Positions 18,094-25,733 of a stretch of DNA of 64,000 bases are shown here, piece after piece (positions within the stretch are counted from its first letter, which is position 1; each line of letters begins with the position of its first letter). A program made the translations under genes and the position numbers. The notes beneath the pieces were generated by a model. It saw only the letters and a list, made by a program, of their open reading frames with translations, did no database searches and was not told the DNA's origin. This stretch comes from Flavobacteriaceae bacterium PS02334. GTDB lineage: Bacteria > Bacteroidota > Bacteroidia > Flavobacteriales > Flavobacteriaceae. The stretch is taken from assembly GCA_029959295.1 (NCBI GenBank), contig JASCOH010000006.1:124001-188000 (forward strand). Direction: 5' to 3'.

Positions 18094-18139
18094 TGGTACC
18101 TCCAGGGATCGAACCAGGGACACATGGATTTTCAGTCCG
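18094..18139 (-). tRNA. tRNA-Phe 3' fragment, probable att core
   Basis: Read on the minus strand this gives the 3' half of a tRNA: anticodon loop CTGAAAA with anticodon GAA, a T arm with TTCGATC, and acceptor strand AGGTACCA. The 5' half (D arm, 5' acceptor) is missing, and the match stops within the anticodon stem. The T stem carries one U-U mismatch. Such 3' fragments mark integrase attachment junctions. Given the orientation, the intact tRNA-Phe should lie to the right of the window. Confidence 0.7.
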
Positions 18140-18334
18140 AAAGCCTTTATTTCAAAATTTTGTAACTACAATTAAATCAATGATTTAGTAAAATGTAATC
18201 GGCAGATTTATTTAATATTTATTGTTTTTTGTTTTCTTTTCGCATTGTCGGCAATACATCATCGTGAATGCCTATGTTTGTTGAAGTTTTTAGAGTTTTT
18301 AAACTTTTATTTTTTGATTAAATAAAAAAACTAA
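18140..18334. other. AT-rich att-flanking region without genes
   Basis: No ORF of note. A 15-bp palindrome, TAAATCA-A-TGATTTA, lies at 18173-18187 and could be an integrase arm or excisionase site. The end is a T/A-rich tract that may terminate the leftward operon of prophage B. Confidence 0.4.
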
Positions 18335-18949
18335 TTATTTTTTTGAGATTTTAAAAACATCAGGATGTTCTTTTTCAATTAATCGATAATTGGCATTTGC
18401 CCAATCACCATTGCCCAATCTGTTAATTACTACTTCAATCACTTCTGAAGGTAATTGTTTTAATGAATATTCAAATTGTTTATTTTCTAATTTACAATTT
18501 GTACAGACAGCCATATTTCGCGCAAAGTTATGAATCTTCATAGAGTGGTTACATGATGGGCATTTTGGAACGGCATCACTTATATTTAGCATTTGTCTTA
18601 TAGAATCCCATTTATTTGACCATGTCCATACTGCTTTATCTGTTCCAAAAACATCCTCTCTATAATCCTCTCCTGTTTGTTGATCAAAAACCTCCTTAGT
18701 TTTTGGTGACATTCTAATAACTTTAGTTTTTTTAAAAAGTATAACTAAAATAAAAAATACCGATAGCAAACCAACTTGCCAAACAGATATCTTATAAGTT
18801 AAAATAGATGTAAGCCATGAAAAGTCAAAAAAATTTGCTTTTTCTGTTGCTGGTAATTCATAATAAATTTTTGCAAAAAAGAAAAGAGTACCCGTTAACA
18901 AGCTGGCAAGCCACTTATCTATAATCCAATCAAATATTTTTTTAATCAT
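18335..18949 (-). CDS. Membrane protein with zinc ribbon
   Basis: 204 residues. Two transmembrane helices (about residues 13-31 and 55-74) are followed by a cytosolic part containing a four-cysteine ribbon (CPSC, then CTNC about 20 residues later) and a C-terminal helical segment. It is the last gene of the leftward operon starting at the repressor and overlaps the preceding gene by 4 nt. Expression in the lysogen is therefore likely. A role in superinfection exclusion or host modulation is possible, but no family is recognised. Confidence 0.6.
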   Translation of the reverse strand: MIKKIFDWIIDKWLASLLTGTLFFFAKIYYELPATEKANFFDFSWLTSILTYKISVWQVGLLSVFFILVILFKKTKVIRMSPKTKEVFDQQTGEDYREDVFGTDKAVWTWSNKWDSIRQMLNISDAVPKCPSCNHSMKIHNFARNMAVCTNCKLENKQFEYSLKQLPSEVIEVVINRLGNGDWANANYRLIEKEHPDVFKISKK

Positions 18950-19209
18950 ACATCCTTTATTTCAATACTATTATTCTCATTGTAGACCTTATCCTGGATT
19001 CCAAAAATCCAATTGGCATTTACATTAAACTCTTCGCAGATCTTCTGGATATTTACAGCTGTAAAATATTGTTTTTTATTCCTTATTTTGGTTAGGCGCT
19101 GAGGTAACATTTCAATTTTCCTGCAAAAATCAGCTTCCGATTTTATTTTTTTTTCAAACCGTAGCAAATCAATAAGCTTTAATATTCTTTCATCGAAATT
19201 CATTACCAA
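18946..19209 (-). CDS. XRE-type HTH protein
   Basis: 87 residues with a helix-turn-helix of the XRE/Cro type (SEADFCRKIEMLPQRLTKIR, then FNVNANWIFGI, typical for Bacteroidota regulators). It overlaps both neighbours (7 nt and 4 nt). It may regulate the operon or act as an antitoxin-like partner of the membrane protein encoded next; the latter is only an idea from the overlap. Confidence 0.7.
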   Translation of the reverse strand: MVMNFDERILKLIDLLRFEKKIKSEADFCRKIEMLPQRLTKIRNKKQYFTAVNIQKICEEFNVNANWIFGIQDKVYNENNSIEIKDV

Positions 19210-19748
19210 TCACTTTTTTTAAGGCTTTCACTTGACATTGATTTTTTTAATGAAGAAATTAAATTAGTTGTAACCTCTAAAGTGTTGTCAAGATATTGTT
19301 TGTAATATTTATTAGGCTTATTCTTTTTCTTGTAATATAATTTTTCATCAAAAGCATTCTCAGCAGGCGCATCACCATATGTGCCAGAAAATATCAAATC
19401 ATAAATTTCATATTTATACCTTCCTTCTTTTGCTTGAATTTTTAAAGTGTAATTTAAATTTAAGGGTAAGTATACGCCCATCCCACCACTAACAGAAAAG
19501 CGAGAAGAAGCCTTGCCTATTAAAGTTGCGTTTTCTACGTCTTCTAATTGGATAACGTAATTTGCTGATTTATAATATTCAACAAAAAATATTTTAGCTC
19601 TTCTAAATAACTCATTTTTGTCTATTGAATCAACAATTATAATTTCAGTAAAAACGATTTTACCTTCTTCATTTGTAGGCAATTCTTTTATTATTTGACC
19701 GGAAGACATAAATGAATAAAAGAATATTATATAGTAAAAATTTTTCAT
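19203..19748 (-). CDS. Secreted DUF4468-like protein
   Basis: 181 residues with an N-terminal signal peptide (about residues 1-17). The following alpha/beta domain shows the pattern of DUF4468, a Bacteroidota periplasmic family: an initial strand, a helix with KNELFRRAKIFF, and a strand with LIGKAS. Function of that family is unknown. It lies 19 nt after the lipoprotein gene in the repressor operon, pointing to lysogenic expression. Confidence 0.6.
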   Translation of the reverse strand: MKNFYYIIFFYSFMSSGQIIKELPTNEEGKIVFTEIIIVDSIDKNELFRRAKIFFVEYYKSANYVIQLEDVENATLIGKASSRFSVSGGMGVYLPLNLNYTLKIQAKEGRYKYEIYDLIFSGTYGDAPAENAFDEKLYYKKKNKPNKYYKQYLDNTLEVTTNLISSLKKSMSSESLKKSDW

Positions 19749-19767
19749 AAGTCGGTATATATAAGTT

Positions 19768-20451
19768 TTAAATTGTGTTCTTTGCTTCTTTCGTAAGTTT
19801 TAAACTTTCTTCTACATCTATTTTTTCCACTAAATCATTTATTACAGAATTGTAAATTGACAAATCAATCGTATAAGAATAGTTTCTTTCTTGAATTTGT
19901 ATTTCTATATTTTTTTTCCCTACTTTCCAAGATCTTACATTATAGACATATCCTTTTTCAATTTCTAATCTGTCAGGTATTTGAAAATCAACAGTTGGTT
20001 GTCCATATTGTTGAATAATAACATCACTTAAATAATTTACCTGTTCAGGAACTTCAACAGGATAAGATTCTAAGTTTATTGGAATACCAATCAATCTTAA
20101 ATAATATAATTTGTCCTGATAATAAAGGTCGACTGCACCAAATTCAGAAAATATATAGTTTCCAATTTGTGGATTGTTGGTTAAATGTTTAGAATCTTTC
20201 TGTTTACTATTTTTAATAAAACTTGAAAACTTTTTTGTAAAAATATTTTGAGTGTCATCAAAATTTATGTCGCCTAAAATTTTATTTTCTATTGCAGGGC
20301 TTATATATTTATTTGATATACTAGTTTCTGTTTCTTTGAGTGAATCTAAATTATCTAATATTACAGGATTATTTTTTGAATTTAAAGACGCATTGTCTTG
20401 ACATCCTAAAATTGAAAAACAAGAAAATATAATAATTGCAATTATTCTCAT
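19768..20451 (-). CDS. Lipoprotein in the repressor operon
   Basis: 227 residues. Lipoprotein signal peptide with the cysteine at residue 17 (SILGC, then QDN). The mature part is mixed alpha/beta with many Lys and Asn, and no enzyme motif. The gene follows the repressor with a 9-nt gap, so it should be made in lysogens. Exported lipoproteins encoded beside phage repressors are sometimes superinfection exclusion factors; here this is inference. Confidence 0.6.
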   Translation of the reverse strand: MRIIAIIIFSCFSILGCQDNASLNSKNNPVILDNLDSLKETETSISNKYISPAIENKILGDINFDDTQNIFTKKFSSFIKNSKQKDSKHLTNNPQIGNYIFSEFGAVDLYYQDKLYYLRLIGIPINLESYPVEVPEQVNYLSDVIIQQYGQPTVDFQIPDRLEIEKGYVYNVRSWKVGKKNIEIQIQERNYSYTIDLSIYNSVINDLVEKIDVEESLKLTKEAKNTI

Positions 20452-20460
20452 ATTCTTAAT

Positions 20461-21168
20461 TTAAAAAGTTCTTTTAATAATTTTAAAAATCTGCTTTACT
20501 TCATTCAAATTTACTTCAAAATCAGGATATTCCGGACTTGTATTTCTTGAATGGCATTTAATAATTCCATTAACAAGATCCTGTTCAATTATATCTTTAC
20601 ATAAGATTGTGTCTTGATGAACAATAATCCAGCCATACTGTGCATCTCTGAAACCATCTCTCCAATGCTGCTTTCCTAATTCACGGCATAGCGTTATACA
20701 TCCTTCAGGATTATCATATAAGCCTCCATTGTCCATGCTATCACCTTTGATCTCAAATGCTACATAATTTCCACGCGCATATTGATCTACGTAAAAGTTA
20801 ACTTCATTAAATCCATCTATAGTTTCACCTTCACAACATTCGCTAATGTAAGTAGCATATGCTTTAGCTGGAACTAACGGAACCGTCATAATAAACTTAC
20901 CGTTTTCTAGCTCTTTGAACTTATTTCCATTCTTGTTTTGCAAAACTTCTTCTTTTGGTAAAGTGTCAAGTTCTGTATTGTTAGATTTTAGACCATAATA
21001 GTTACGCAAAAATTCTGCAAGTGTAATTAAGGTTGATTTCCTTGGGTTTTTAGAAGTGCCATTTAGTATTTTATTTACTCCAACTTCCGTAAGCCCCGTT
21101 TTTTGGGCTATTTGATAACCAGTGATGTCGTTTTTTTTGATAAAATCTATTATCTCGTTCAGTTCCAT
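20461..21168 (-). CDS. CI/LexA-like repressor with S24 peptidase domain
   Basis: 235 residues. N-terminal HTH (about 15-50; GYQIAQKTGLTEVGVNKILN) and a C-terminal S24 peptidase-like domain with the catalytic serine in GDSM (Ser144) and a candidate lysine at 191 (ILCKDI). No clear Ala-Gly cleavage site is visible in the linker, so induction by self-cleavage is uncertain. It is transcribed divergently from the early genes across two palindromic operators at 21190 and 21233. It should maintain lysogeny of prophage B. Confidence 0.85.
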   Translation of the reverse strand: MELNEIIDFIKKNDITGYQIAQKTGLTEVGVNKILNGTSKNPRKSTLITLAEFLRNYYGLKSNNTELDTLPKEEVLQNKNGNKFKELENGKFIMTVPLVPAKAYATYISECCEGETIDGFNEVNFYVDQYARGNYVAFEIKGDSMDNGGLYDNPEGCITLCRELGKQHWRDGFRDAQYGWIIVHQDTILCKDIIEQDLVNGIIKCHSRNTSPEYPDFEVNLNEVKQIFKIIKRTF

Positions 21169-21189
21169 TTATTTAGAATAATTATAAAC

Positions 21190-21206
21190 TACATAACTAT
21201 TATGTA
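21190..21206. promoter_or_regulatory. Operator O1
   Basis: TACATAAC-T-ATTATGTA, a 17-bp palindrome with one mismatched pair. Its centre lies 43 bp from the centre of O2, about four helical turns. It lies 21 bp upstream of the repressor start, so autoregulation is likely. Confidence 0.7.
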
Positions 21207-21232
21207 ATTATTTGAATAATTGTTTTGTATAA

Positions 21233-21249
21233 TACATAACAGTTATGTA
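21233..21249. promoter_or_regulatory. Operator O2
   Basis: TACATAAC-A-GTTATGTA, a perfect 17-bp palindrome that overlaps the first two bases of the early promoter -7 box. Repressor bound here would block RNA polymerase. Confidence 0.75.
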
Positions 21250-21255
21250 TATTTG
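21248..21255 (+). promoter_or_regulatory. Early rightward promoter (-7 TATATTTG)
   Basis: Exact TAnnTTTG match, with TTTTG at 21222-21226 about 21 nt upstream as a possible -33 element. Predicted start near 21262. This rules out the TTG start at 21220 for the first early gene. Confidence 0.7.
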
Positions 21256-21360
21256 TCCTGTCTAAAGAAAACAACGATACAAATATATCAAAAAGCATTA
21301 GATAATGCTTACGGTTTTCCACAAGCAGTTAATAATTATTCAAACTTAATTTTTTACAAC

Positions 21361-21519
21361 ATGGAATCACTTTCAAAAGTATTGGTCTCATTAAGAGAAA
21401 AGAATGTAAAAAGCCCGGAGGTTATTCTTCTTCCGATGGCAATGTCTAAAAAAGATGAAATGCCGAAACGCTCATTTCACTTTTACATGAAAATGGCGCA
21501 TAACGTAATCTGTCTTTAA
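21361..21519 (+). CDS. First early gene, small protein
   Basis: 52 residues from ATG 21361. The frame is open to 21220, but that start lies upstream of the predicted transcription start. Leader of about 100 nt. The protein is basic (SLREKNVKSPEVI, KKDEMPKRSFHF). The first gene after an operator is often a Cro-like or antirepressor protein, but no HTH is evident. A TAATAATTATTCAA element ends 17 nt before the ATG. Confidence 0.5.
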   Translation: MESLSKVLVSLREKNVKSPEVILLPMAMSKKDEMPKRSFHFYMKMAHNVICL

Positions 21520-21521
21520 TT

Positions 21522-21791
21522 ATGAAAGCAATATTATACCAAATAGCACACATCGAGAGGCTGATAATCGAAACCAAGTCAGAAATACTGACGGTAAACA
21601 AACTGCCATTCTTTAAGATTTTCAGCAGGAACGAATCAAAGGAGATAGAAATCAGCTGTCTGCAAAAATCGCTGAACGACTATTACGGTATCAAGCATTC
21701 TCTACTTGAGAATCTTGAAATCGAAATCAGGAAGGAAAAAATAAAACTAGCAATCCAGATGAGGGAAAACACCTTAAAAAAAGTAGGATGA
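21522..21791 (+). CDS. Small early protein, coiled-coil-like
   Basis: 89 residues, charged and helical (ESKEIEISCLQKSLNDYYG; EIEIRKEKIKLAIQ). It starts 2 nt after the previous gene and overlaps the next by 4 nt. Not recognised. Confidence 0.55.
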   Translation: MKAILYQIAHIERLIIETKSEILTVNKLPFFKIFSRNESKEIEISCLQKSLNDYYGIKHSLLENLEIEIRKEKIKLAIQMRENTLKKVG

Positions 21792-21901
21792 TGAAAAAGC
21801 CTGATCTGGAATACAAGATTTTAAGAGCAATGTTCATAGCATGCATCATAGGAGTGGCCGTCTGCATTGGACTGCTGATTTACTTTAACTTTTATAAATA
21901 A
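21788..21901 (+). CDS. Small single-pass membrane peptide
   Basis: 37 residues starting ATGATG, overlapping the previous stop. A charged N-terminus is followed by one transmembrane helix (FIACIIGVAVCIGLLIYF). Early phage membrane peptides can affect host envelope or superinfection, but no function can be read here. Confidence 0.5.
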   Translation: MMKKPDLEYKILRAMFIACIIGVAVCIGLLIYFNFYK

Positions 21902-21906
21902 ACAAG

Positions 21907-22191
21907 ATGATAGAAATAGGAAAACCAATTCCCGACGAATTGAGGGAAGCGATAAAAGAAGAGACAAGCTTTACGGACTGGGTTGTCATCTGTAACCAGG
22001 AAGGAAATAAAACTTCGGCTTACAGCATCAGGGATATCGTTCGAGGAGCAAATGTTGGAGAAAACAGCATGAGCACATTAGAATGCCTTATCAGGGCTTC
22101 AATTGTCAAGCTTGACGAATCGATAACCAAAAAGGAAAAATGCAAGGGAGTCTTGAAAATGTACAACAGGTTAAGCCAGATAAAAGCTTAG
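21907..22191 (+). CDS. Small early protein, unknown
   Basis: 94 residues, helical and charged, no membrane segment. It is separated from the membrane peptide by 5 nt and from the next ATG by 2 nt. A phrase DIVRGANVGENSMSTLECL may form a helix-turn-helix-like unit, but I would not assign it. Confidence 0.5.
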   Translation: MIEIGKPIPDELREAIKEETSFTDWVVICNQEGNKTSAYSIRDIVRGANVGENSMSTLECLIRASIVKLDESITKKEKCKGVLKMYNRLSQIKA

Positions 22192-22193
22192 AA

Positions 22194-22433
22194 ATGACCA
22201 AAAGAGATCAAATATCATTCTACAAAAGGCAGGTAAAAACTTCTGAAGAATTAAAGGAAGTTGCTATGCAGAATTACAATCTAGCTGCACGTCTCGAAAC
22301 TGAAGCAAGATCTGCCCTTCTGGAGTTGGGAGCAAAAGAAGGGCAGGGCCGAAAGGTCAAATATGAACTCCCCAATGACGTGAAAGCATCATTATTAGGA
22401 AATCTTACAGCAAGTACAAATAAAAAAGCCTGA
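22194..22433 (+). CDS. Small early protein, unknown
   Basis: 79 residues from ATG 22194. An ATG at 22140 in frame would overlap the preceding gene by 52 nt. Helical, rich in Ala, Glu and Lys. An inverted repeat AGCCTG/CAGGCT (22427-22450) overlaps the stop, without a T-run. Confidence 0.5.
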   Translation: MTKRDQISFYKRQVKTSEELKEVAMQNYNLAARLETEARSALLELGAKEGQGRKVKYELPNDVKASLLGNLTASTNKKA

Positions 22434-22503
22434 TGCTCGAACACCAGGCTATCATTAAAAAACATTAACAAGTAATATTTAATAATTATTCAACAACAAA
22501 TTT

Positions 22504-24525
22504 ATGGAAAATCAAATCAAAATCGAGAGCATCTCTCTGGTAAATTTCAAAGGCTTAAAAAATCAAACGATTAATTTCTCTAAAGATCAGACGAATATCT
22601 TCGGAGCTAACGGAACCGGAAAAACTACAATCTTTGATGCATTCACTTGGTTGCTTTTTGGAAAAGACAGCAGCGACAGAAAAGATTTCGAAGTAAAGCA
22701 TTTGGATTCAAACAACAAAAAGACTGACAATGCTGAAATAGAAGTTTCGGCTGGCTTGTGGGTTAATGGAACTCAAATCGAGGTTAAGAGAATCCTTAAA
22801 GAAAACTGGGTAAAAAAGAGAGGTTCCCTTGAGCCTGAATTTAAAGGGAATGAGACCGTATACTACTGGGATAATGTTCCGATGCAGCAAAAAGAATTTC
22901 TTTCAAAAATCACTGCTTTGCTTGATGAAAGCGTTTTCAAGCTTATCACAAATCCATTGGCATTTAATTCTTTGAAATGGCAGGATAAAAGAAATGTTTT
23001 AATTGAAATCACAGGCGAATTGACTAATGAAGCATTAGCCGGCTCAAATCCTGATTACCTAGAATTGGTTGCAAAGCTTACTAATGGAAAATCTCTTGAA
23101 GATTACCGCAAGCAGATCAATGCTTCTATTAAAAAATCTAAGGATGATTTAAAAGACATTCCAACAAGAGTTGATGAGGTCTTGAGAAGCAAGCCGGAAA
23201 GCAAAGACTTTGAAGCAATAAGATCCCAGATCAATTCTAAGAATGAAGAACTTAGAAGTGTTGATTTGAAAATCCAAAACAAATCAGCTGCATTTGATGC
23301 TGAACTTGACAAGAATAGCCAAAAGAAGCTTCATGCTAGAACTTTGAGAGATGATATTGATGCTATCGAGAGAAACGCAAAAAGCGTAGCTAAGGATAAA
23401 GTAAAGCCAGATGATTCTACCTTGATGCTGATGCAGAATACTCTTGATTCAAAAACAGGAGAATTGGTTGCTGCTCAAAATGGCATCAAGACTTTGGAAG
23501 CCAAAAAAGCTACAATCCAGAATGATATTGCTCAGGTAGTTTTAAAAATTGAAGGCAAGCGAAAAGAATGGGAAACTGAAAATGCAAAAGAACTTTCGTT
23601 TGATGATTCTTCATTCTGTTGCCCTACGTGCAAAAGAGCCTTTGAGGAATCTGATGTAGAAGTGAAAAAAGAGCAAATGATTGCTCAATTCAAATCAAAC
23701 AAGCAAGCTGCATTAAATAACATCACTTCGCAAGGCCAGGCTTTAGCGAATGAAAAAACAAATCTTGAAACAGAATTAAGAGCTTTAATTTCAAGAGCTG
23801 AAAACGGAAACAATCTGATAACAAAACTTGAATCAGATATCGCAAAGGCAAAAACAGATATCCAAGCAGAAACTGAAAAGCATTCTAATGCTGCAGAAAT
23901 GCCAAGCGAGGAATCAGTATATGAATCGCTTCTTTCTAACAATTCTCTTTACATCGATAAAAAAATAGAATTGAAAAAAGTAGAAGAATCAATTGTTGAA
24001 ATTCCAGCTGTTGATATTAATGACTTGAAAACTGAAAGAAATCAGATCATTTCTGAGATTGACGCACTTAAAAATGAGCTGCAGGTTGAAACTCAGATCA
24101 AAGCTGTGGATTCAAGGGTAAATACCCTTAGAGATGAAGAAAGCAAATTGGCTCAATATATTGCAGATGTGGAAAAAGAGCAGTTCGTTATTGAAAACTT
24201 CAACAAGTTGAGAATTGACAGGCTTGAGGGAGAGATCAACAGCAAATTCACTTTTGTCAAATTCAAATTATTTGAAACCCAAATTAACGGTGGCGAGGTT
24301 GAGTGCTGTGAAGCCTTGATAAACGGTGTGCCATTTTCTGATGCAAATACCGCTTCAAAAATCAATGCTGGGCTTGATATCATAAATACGCTTTGCGACT
24401 ATTACAAAGTATCAGCTCCAATTTTCATCGACAACCGTGAAAGCATTGTTGATGTTATTTCTACAGAATCTCAGATTGTAAATCTGATCGTATCAAAAGA
24501 TGATAAAAAATTGCGTGTAGCATAA
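22504..24525 (+). CDS. SbcC/Rad50-like ATPase
   Basis: 673 residues. Walker A GANGTGKT at residues 34-41, long coiled-coil arms, a CxxC zinc hook (CPTCKR near residue 373), and a C-terminal ABC-type half. The Walker B-like strand reads IFIDNRES, a form seen in phage members of this family rather than the usual DE. It probably organises DNA ends or recombination during replication. RecT and an MBL-fold probable nuclease follow, suggesting one recombination module. No SbcD-like nuclease is encoded beside it. Confidence 0.8.
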   Translation: MENQIKIESISLVNFKGLKNQTINFSKDQTNIFGANGTGKTTIFDAFTWLLFGKDSSDRKDFEVKHLDSNNKKTDNAEIEVSAGLWVNGTQIEVKRILKENWVKKRGSLEPEFKGNETVYYWDNVPMQQKEFLSKITALLDESVFKLITNPLAFNSLKWQDKRNVLIEITGELTNEALAGSNPDYLELVAKLTNGKSLEDYRKQINASIKKSKDDLKDIPTRVDEVLRSKPESKDFEAIRSQINSKNEELRSVDLKIQNKSAAFDAELDKNSQKKLHARTLRDDIDAIERNAKSVAKDKVKPDDSTLMLMQNTLDSKTGELVAAQNGIKTLEAKKATIQNDIAQVVLKIEGKRKEWETENAKELSFDDSSFCCPTCKRAFEESDVEVKKEQMIAQFKSNKQAALNNITSQGQALANEKTNLETELRALISRAENGNNLITKLESDIAKAKTDIQAETEKHSNAAEMPSEESVYESLLSNNSLYIDKKIELKKVEESIVEIPAVDINDLKTERNQIISEIDALKNELQVETQIKAVDSRVNTLRDEESKLAQYIADVEKEQFVIENFNKLRIDRLEGEINSKFTFVKFKLFETQINGGEVECCEALINGVPFSDANTASKINAGLDIINTLCDYYKVSAPIFIDNRESIVDVISTESQIVNLIVSKDDKKLRVA

Positions 24526-24550
24526 GGCAACACTGAGAGGGGAAACTTTA

Positions 24551-24655
24551 GGTGATGGAAGTTCAGAATAGTTTATAAATCACCAGCTCATAAAATTGTG
24601 TTTGAATAAAACTTATGCCGGCGGAAGTTACATCGTTTTACAAGTCGGCTTTTTA
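24551..24655 (+). terminator. Intergenic hairpins with terminator before recT
   Basis: The 149-nt gap holds two possible hairpins: GGTGAT (24551-24556) with ATCACC (24579-24584), and GCCGGC (24617-24622) with GTCGGC (24644-24649) including one G-U pair and followed by TTTTT. This may be an attenuator between the ATPase and recT genes or a small structured RNA. Confidence 0.45.
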
Positions 24656-24674
24656 ATCTTAAAAATTATTCTTC

Positions 24675-25733
24675 ATGAATACTCAAAATAACACAGCTGA
24701 AAATACAGCTAAAGAAAATAAAGCAAATACTCAAGTTTCAGTTCCTAAACCAACAGCTAGTGAACGATTCACAAATATGGTGATGGCTGAATTTTCAACA
24801 GGAGTTAGCGATGTAAATCTGACTAATTTCCAAAAGAAGCTTTGTCAAAGTTATTTTATAAAACTGGACCAAACTTTAAAAGAAGCTGAAAAGAAGAGAC
24901 TTGCAACAAGTGAGCAGTATCGAGATGGTTTAGCTTATATATGGGAAAATGTAAACATGCAAAGACTGGCAGTTGACGTTGTTTGCTACTCTGCAGTTGG
25001 ACTGGATCCTTTACAACCAAATCACATCAACATTATTCCTTTCAAAAACAGCAATAGTCAAAAGTTTGACATTGGCTTCATCATGGGCTACAAAGGAATT
25101 GAGATCAAGGCAAAAAAATACGGCTTTGATGTTCCTGATGATGTCATTATCGAGATCGTCTATTCTACGGATGATTTCAAGCAGTTTAAAAAGGACCGTG
25201 AAACGGAAGTTGAAACTTACTCCTTTAAAATTACAAACGACTTTAACCGAGGTGATATCATCGGAGGGTTTTACTATCACGTTTATAATAACGACCCTAG
25301 AAAGAACAAAATACGAGTATTCACGCTCGCCGACATAACAAAAAGAATGCCGGCTAAAGCTTCTGCAGAATTTTGGGGAGGTGAAAAGGACGAATATGTA
25401 AGCGGACGCAAGACTGGTAACAAAATAAAAGTTGAAGGCTGGTTTTATGAAATGGCATTCAAGACAATCGCAAAAGCAGCTTACAATGTTATCACAATCG
25501 ATAGCCAGAAAATTGATGATTCTTATGTTCAAGTAATCAAAAGAGATGCTGAAATGATTGATAACAAAGTGGCTGAGGAAATTCTTTTAAATGCTAATAA
25601 AGAAAATCTGGATTTTGAAGAGGCAGAATTGGTTGATGATGATATGAGAGGTGATCAATCAGAAAACCTAGAAATCAAAGATAATCAATCTGAAAACCTA
25701 GGTCAACAACAAATTGGAGGACCTGGATTCTAA
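24675..25733 (+). CDS. recT: RecT-family single-strand annealing protein
   Basis: 352 residues. Characteristic RecT core: LDPLQPNHINIIPF and FDIGFIMGYKGIEIKAKKYG around residues 113-153, then a conserved FKTIAKAAYN block near 257. The N-terminal 40 residues and the C-terminal 60 are low-complexity and acidic. RecT proteins anneal complementary strands in phage recombination. The stop overlaps the MBL-fold gene start (TAATGG), so expression is coupled. Confidence 0.85.
   Translation: MNTQNNTAENTAKENKANTQVSVPKPTASERFTNMVMAEFSTGVSDVNLTNFQKKLCQSYFIKLDQTLKEAEKKRLATSEQYRDGLAYIWENVNMQRLAVDVVCYSAVGLDPLQPNHINIIPFKNSNSQKFDIGFIMGYKGIEIKAKKYGFDVPDDVIIEIVYSTDDFKQFKKDRETEVETYSFKITNDFNRGDIIGGFYYHVYNNDPRKNKIRVFTLADITKRMPAKASAEFWGGEKDEYVSGRKTGNKIKVEGWFYEMAFKTIAKAAYNVITIDSQKIDDSYVQVIKRDAEMIDNKVAEEILLNANKENLDFEEAELVDDDMRGDQSENLEIKDNQSENLGQQQIGGPGF

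Larger units (their letters stand above)
1..18139. mobile_element. Prophage A, right-hand part (tail, lysis, integrase, att)
   Basis: This is a continuous block of rightward late phage genes, closed by a leftward tyrosine integrase and a tRNA-Phe 3' fragment. The left part (repressor, early and head genes) lies outside the window. The tape measure, lysis genes and integrase are recognisable. That it is a prophage distinct from the one to its right is inferred from the separate tape measures and the tRNA fragment between them. Confidence 0.6.

Noticed and set aside
21220-21360. N-terminal extension of the first early gene from a TTG at 21220
   Set aside because: The predicted promoter box (21248-21255) and operator lie inside it, so the extension would not be transcribed. 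ATG 21361 was used.
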